Translations under genes and position numbers: made by a program | Assembly: GCF_004963255.1 (NCBI RefSeq) | Contig: NZ_SUGA01000014.1 | Location: 1-64,000, forward strand | DNA from: Mesorhizobium sp. | GTDB taxonomy: Bacteria > Pseudomonadota > Alphaproteobacteria > Rhizobiales > Rhizobiaceae | DNA length: 64,000 nt | Direction: 5' to 3' | Part shown: positions 60,770 to 64,000 of the stretch, in pieces | Position numbering within the stretch: the stretch's first letter is position 1 | How the letters are laid out: each line of letters begins with the position of its first letter | The notes under the pieces: generated by a model | Told to the model about the DNA's origin: nothing | Database searches by the model: none | Seen by the model: only the letters and a program-made list of their open reading frames with translations

Positions 60770-61810
60770 ATGCGTAGCAGGACCAGCATCCGCGTCGTCG
60801 GTTGCCATGCCGAGGGGGAGATCGGCGACGTCATCGTCGGCGGCGTGCTGCCGCCGGCGGGCCGCACGATGATGGAAAAGATGATCGCGATGGGGCGCGA
60901 TCACGATCATGTCAGGCGCATGCTGATCTGCGAGCCGCGCGGCAGCGTCGCCCGGCACGTCAATCTCCTGGTGCCCTCGACGCGCGAGGATTGCGCCGCG
61001 GGGGCCATCATCATGGAACCGACGGAATACCCGCCGATGTCCGGCTCCAACACGATCTGCGTCGCCACTGTTCTGCTCGAGACCGGGATGGTGCCGATGC
61101 AGGAGCCGGAGACACGCTTCAAGCTGGACATGCCGGGCGGCGTCATCGAGGTACGCGCCGAGTGCCGCGACGGCAAATGCCTGTCGATCACCTTCCGCAA
61201 CGCCCCCGCCTTCGCCGAACGCCTCGACGCGAATATCGAAGTCGAGGGGCTGGGAACGCTGAAGGTCGATATCGCCTATGGCGGGATGTTCTACGCAATT
61301 GTCGACGCGGCCGGGCTGGGCTTCTCGGTCACGCCCGACGAGGCCCGGGAGATTGCCGTGGCCGGCGAGAAGGTCCGCCACGCCGCGCGCGAGCAGCTCA
61401 ATGTCGTGCATCCTGAGTTCGACAATGTGCGCGGTGTCTCGATCGTTCAGTTCGCCATGCCGTTCCAGGGACCGGGCAAGGTCACGCGCAACACCTGCAT
61501 CGTCTCGCCCGGCCGCTCCGACCGCAGCCCCACCGGAACCGGCACCTCGGCCCGCATGGCCGTGCTGCAGGCGCGGGGCCTGATGCGCGTCGGCGACGTT
61601 CTGATCCATGAATCGATCATCGGCTCGCGCTTCACCGGCAGAATTGTCGACTTGACCGAACTTGCCGGACGCAAGGCGATCGTTCCCGAGATCACCGGCC
61701 GTGCCTGGATTACCGGCGAGCATAACTACTATCTCGATCCGACGGATCCCTATCCGCAAGGCTATGTGCTGTCGGACACCTGGGGCACCTCGACCTCGGT
61801 GACGCAGTAA
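60770..61810 (+). CDS. Proline-racemase-family protein with Ser and Thr at the catalytic Cys positions
   Basis: The 346-residue protein has the family's IRVVGCHAEGEIGDVIVGGV start and the two catalytic segments. The first reads MSGSNTIC (Ser91 where racemases have Cys); the second DRSPTGTGTSA (Thr255 where 4-hydroxyproline epimerases have Cys). Cys/Thr members are trans-3-hydroxyproline dehydratases; a Ser/Thr pair is neither. AGGGAG precedes ATG 60770. It may be a divergent epimerase, a dehydratase or an inactive binder. Confidence 0.75.
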   Translation: MRSRTSIRVVGCHAEGEIGDVIVGGVLPPAGRTMMEKMIAMGRDHDHVRRMLICEPRGSVARHVNLLVPSTREDCAAGAIIMEPTEYPPMSGSNTICVATVLLETGMVPMQEPETRFKLDMPGGVIEVRAECRDGKCLSITFRNAPAFAERLDANIEVEGLGTLKVDIAYGGMFYAIVDAAGLGFSVTPDEAREIAVAGEKVRHAAREQLNVVHPEFDNVRGVSIVQFAMPFQGPGKVTRNTCIVSPGRSDRSPTGTGTSARMAVLQARGLMRVGDVLIHESIIGSRFTGRIVDLTELAGRKAIVPEITGRAWITGEHNYYLDPTDPYPQGYVLSDTWGTSTSVTQ

Positions 61811-62027
61811 CGCGGTTTACAACGACGTCGTCTCGGACAGCCAACGCTCAAAGCTTTTTACCTTCGAGCGGTGGGCATCGCGCTTGCATATGCTCGGCGG
61901 ACCTTGCAGGGAGGCGCCCGCTCTGATTCCCTGCGCTTGGTGGGGATCACCTGATTCGTGTGCTCGTTGCTCCGGTTCGCATCGCCGTGCGGCGAAGCAA
62001 CAGGCGCTATCGTAGAAAGATGAAAAA

Positions 62028-63020
62028 ATGACCGCCAAGCCGGAAATCCTGGAGATGAGACCCAAGATCACCGTCGTCGGAGTCGGCGGCGCCGGCGGCA
62101 ATGCCGTCAACAACATGATCGCCGAAGGCTTGCAGGGCGTTGAGTTCGTCGTCGCCAACACCGACGCCCAGGCGCTCACCATGTCGAAATCGTCGCGGCT
62201 GATCCAATTGGGCGCGCATGTCACCGAGGGCCTGGGCGCCGGGTCCTTGCCCCAGGTCGGCAGCGCCGCGGCGGAAGAATCCATCGACGAGATCATGGAT
62301 CATCTGGCGGGAACGCATATGTGCTTCATCACCGCCGGCATGGGTGGCGGCACCGGGACAGGTGCCGCGCCCGTGATTGCGCGCGCCGCGCGCGATGCCG
62401 GCATTTTGACGGTGGCCGTCGTCACCAAGCCTTTCACGTTCGAAGGCAAGCGCCGGACCCAGGCGGCCGAGGAGGGCATAGAACGCCTGCGCGAAAGCGC
62501 CGACACCGTGATCGTCATCCCGAACCAGAATCTGTTTCGGGTCGCCGACGCCAGGACCACCTTCGCCGATGCCTTTGCCATGGCGGACCGTGTCCTCTAT
62601 GCCGGTGTCGGCTGCATCACGGACCTCATCGTCAAGGAGGGCCTGATCAATCTCGATTTCGCCGACGTGAAGTCGGTGATGCGGGACATGGGCCCGGCAA
62701 TGATGGGTACCGGCGAGGCCTCCGGAGAGGGACGCGCAAGGACGGCGGCCGAGGCGGCGATCGCCAACCCACTCCTCGACGAAGCCTCGATGACGGGTGC
62801 CAGGGGGTTGCTTGTGTCGATCAGCGGCGGCATGGACATGACGCTGTTCGAGGTCGATGAGGCGGCGACGAGGATACGCGAGGAGGTCGACGCCGATGCA
62901 GACATCATCGTCGGCGCCATCTTCGACCAGTCCCTGGCCGGAAAGTTCCGTGTGTCGGTCGTCGCGACGGGACTGCGCAAGAGCGCGAGCGTGATGCAGT
63001 TCGAGCAGAGGATCGCCTGA
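62028..63020 (+). CDS. FtsZ paralogue lacking the C-terminal tail (FtsZ2 type)
   Basis: The 330-residue tubulin-like GTPase has MGGGTGTGAAPVIARAARDA (signature loop) and the T7 catalytic loop NLDFADVKSVM. It ends right after the second domain (SVMQFEQRIA), with no linker and no conserved C-terminal FtsA/ZipA-binding peptide. Sinorhizobium meliloti has a similar short FtsZ2 that is not needed for division. AGAAAGA precedes ATG 62028. Upstream 217 bp contain no other gene. Confidence 0.85.
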   Translation: MTAKPEILEMRPKITVVGVGGAGGNAVNNMIAEGLQGVEFVVANTDAQALTMSKSSRLIQLGAHVTEGLGAGSLPQVGSAAAEESIDEIMDHLAGTHMCFITAGMGGGTGTGAAPVIARAARDAGILTVAVVTKPFTFEGKRRTQAAEEGIERLRESADTVIVIPNQNLFRVADARTTFADAFAMADRVLYAGVGCITDLIVKEGLINLDFADVKSVMRDMGPAMMGTGEASGEGRARTAAEAAIANPLLDEASMTGARGLLVSISGGMDMTLFEVDEAATRIREEVDADADIIVGAIFDQSLAGKFRVSVVATGLRKSASVMQFEQRIA

Positions 63021-63196
63021 CCCACCGCGATCCTCGACCGCGCCGATGGCGCGGCGCAAATAGGCTGATGCCAGCTTCCGACGGCGAATAGATCCCTGGC
63101 CGCCAGATTTCGACAGCTAGCGCACTTACACGCGCGTCTCTTCGTCGCTAATTTTCATGCCACGGCATACAGTGGCGGCTGACGGGAGAGGCTCAC

Positions 63197-64000
63197 ATGA
63201 AAAGCTTCGTCTATAACGCCCAGCCGGCGCGCGTCGTCTTCGGATCGGGCACGATCGCTAGGCTCCCGGAGGAGATCGACCGGCTGGGGCTGAAACGCGT
63301 GCTCGTGCTTGCGACACCGCCGCGGGAGGCCGATGCCCGGCGCCATGCCGAGTTCCTCGGCGACAGGGTAGCCGGCGTCTATGCCAAAGCGACGATGCAT
63401 ACGCCGGTATCCGTCACCGAGAACGCGCTGCGGGTCGCGGCGAAACTCCGGGCCGACGGGCTGGTCGCCATCGGCGGCGGCTCCACGACGGGTCTCGCCA
63501 AGGCGATCGCCTTGCGTACCGACCTGCCGCAGATCGTGATGCCGACGACCTATGCCGGCTCGGAAATGACGCCGATCCTCGGCGAGACGAAAGATGGCGT
63601 GAAGGTCACCCAATCAAGCCCGAGGGTGCTGCCGGAAGTGGTGATCTACGACGTCGACCTGACGATGACGCTTCCCGCTTCCCTGTCGGGAACAAGCGGC
63701 ATGAACGCCATCGCCCATGCCGTCGAGGCGCTCTATGCCAGGGAAAGCAACCCTGTGATCAACCTGATGGCGGCCGAGGCCATCGGCGCGTTGGTGAGTG
63801 CCTTGCCGGCCATTGCCGGGAACCCGCATGACCGCGATGCGCGCTCCGAGGCGCTTTACGGCGCCTGGCTCTGCGGCATCTGTCTCGGCTCGGTCGGCAT
63901 GGCGCTGCACCACAAGCTTTGCCATACGCTGGGCGGCAGTTTCGATCTGCCGCATGCGGAGACCCATACGATCGTGCTGCCGCATGCGCTGGCCTACAAC
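63197..64000 (+). CDS. Maleylacetate reductase, 3' truncated by window edge
   Basis: The frame is open for 268 codons to the last base. It begins MKSFVYNAQPARVVFGSGTI and has VAIGGGSTTGLAKAIALRTD, PTTYAGSEMTPILGET and iron-ADH-type His residues (HKLCHTLGG, LPHAETHTI). These match maleylacetate reductases, which reduce maleylacetate to 3-oxoadipate with NAD(P)H in hydroxyquinol and chlorocatechol catabolism. GGGAGAGG precedes ATG 63197. Rest of the pathway is outside the window. Confidence 0.9.
   Translation, partial: MKSFVYNAQPARVVFGSGTIARLPEEIDRLGLKRVLVLATPPREADARRHAEFLGDRVAGVYAKATMHTPVSVTENALRVAAKLRADGLVAIGGGSTTGLAKAIALRTDLPQIVMPTTYAGSEMTPILGETKDGVKVTQSSPRVLPEVVIYDVDLTMTLPASLSGTSGMNAIAHAVEALYARESNPVINLMAAEAIGALVSALPAIAGNPHDRDARSEALYGAWLCGICLGSVGMALHHKLCHTLGGSFDLPHAETHTIVLPHALAYN

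Noticed and set aside
59711..61759. Extended 682-codon version of the DHDPS-family gene
   Set aside because: The extra N-terminal part is antisense to the racemase-family gene; the family start and ribosome site are at 60670.

Overview
The window is high-GC chromosomal DNA, and its gene content points to a Rhizobiales alphaproteobacterium, most likely Mesorhizobium or a close relative. The signs are many LysR, TetR and ROK regulators beside small catabolic operons and ABC transporters, a short second FtsZ of the rhizobial FtsZ2 type, HlyU/YcgN/SIMPL-type conserved genes, and dispersed intergenic palindromes. The genus is inferred from this style; no rRNA or core marker is present to prove it.

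Layout. 1-2.7 kb: end of a PadR regulator, a PspA/YiaA envelope-stress pair facing its TetR regulator across three identical operators, and an HlyU-like gene. 2.7-10.1 kb: a probable amino-sugar locus (binding protein, two permeases and a BKACE enzyme on the minus strand; kinase, SIS isomerase/deaminase and ROK repressor on the plus strand). 10.2-13 kb: azoreductase/LysR and TetR/VOC divergons. 13-15.6 kb: an HtrA-type protease, a paralogue that has lost its catalytic triad, and a LuxR-type regulator. 15.9-24.6 kb: an SDR gene, a small galactofuranose-linked glycan cluster (GH43-like, glycosyltransferase, UDP-galactopyranose mutase, GH-A enzyme), a degenerate tRNA-like sequence and secreted proteins. 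24.8-28.8 kb: YcgN, a 780-residue OmpA protein with a Lys/Gln-rich repeat region, a possible small RNA and UPF0114.

28.9-43.1 kb: an NmrA-type reductase with its LysR and the tail of a second reductase, an SsuABC-like transporter, then a flavoenzyme-rich catabolic block (GMC oxidoreductase, flavin monooxygenase, RidA, DUF1028, LysR, ArgE-like deacylase and a trimethylamine-dehydrogenase-family enzyme). 43.1-52 kb: a lipoprotein aminopeptidase, then the least understood part of the window: a translationally coupled minus-strand operon (Ldh-family dehydrogenase, a 549-residue orphan protein, a DUF3726 protein, a SABATH-type carboxyl methyltransferase) behind a LysR gene and divergent from an aldehyde dehydrogenase plus an M19-like protein lacking the usual metal ligands.

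52-61.8 kb: uronate dehydrogenase, a frameshifted aminotransferase tail, hydantoinase/oxoprolinase subunits HyuB and HyuA, a LysR gene, two SDRs and a DHDPS-family lyase, facing a proline-racemase-family protein whose two catalytic Cys positions are Ser and Thr. 62-64 kb: a truncated FtsZ paralogue and the start of a maleylacetate reductase gene that runs off the window.

Most operons pair catabolic enzymes with a local regulator, and several have good palindromic operator candidates between divergent genes. Gene functions are family-level readings of the translations; substrates are mostly inferred.
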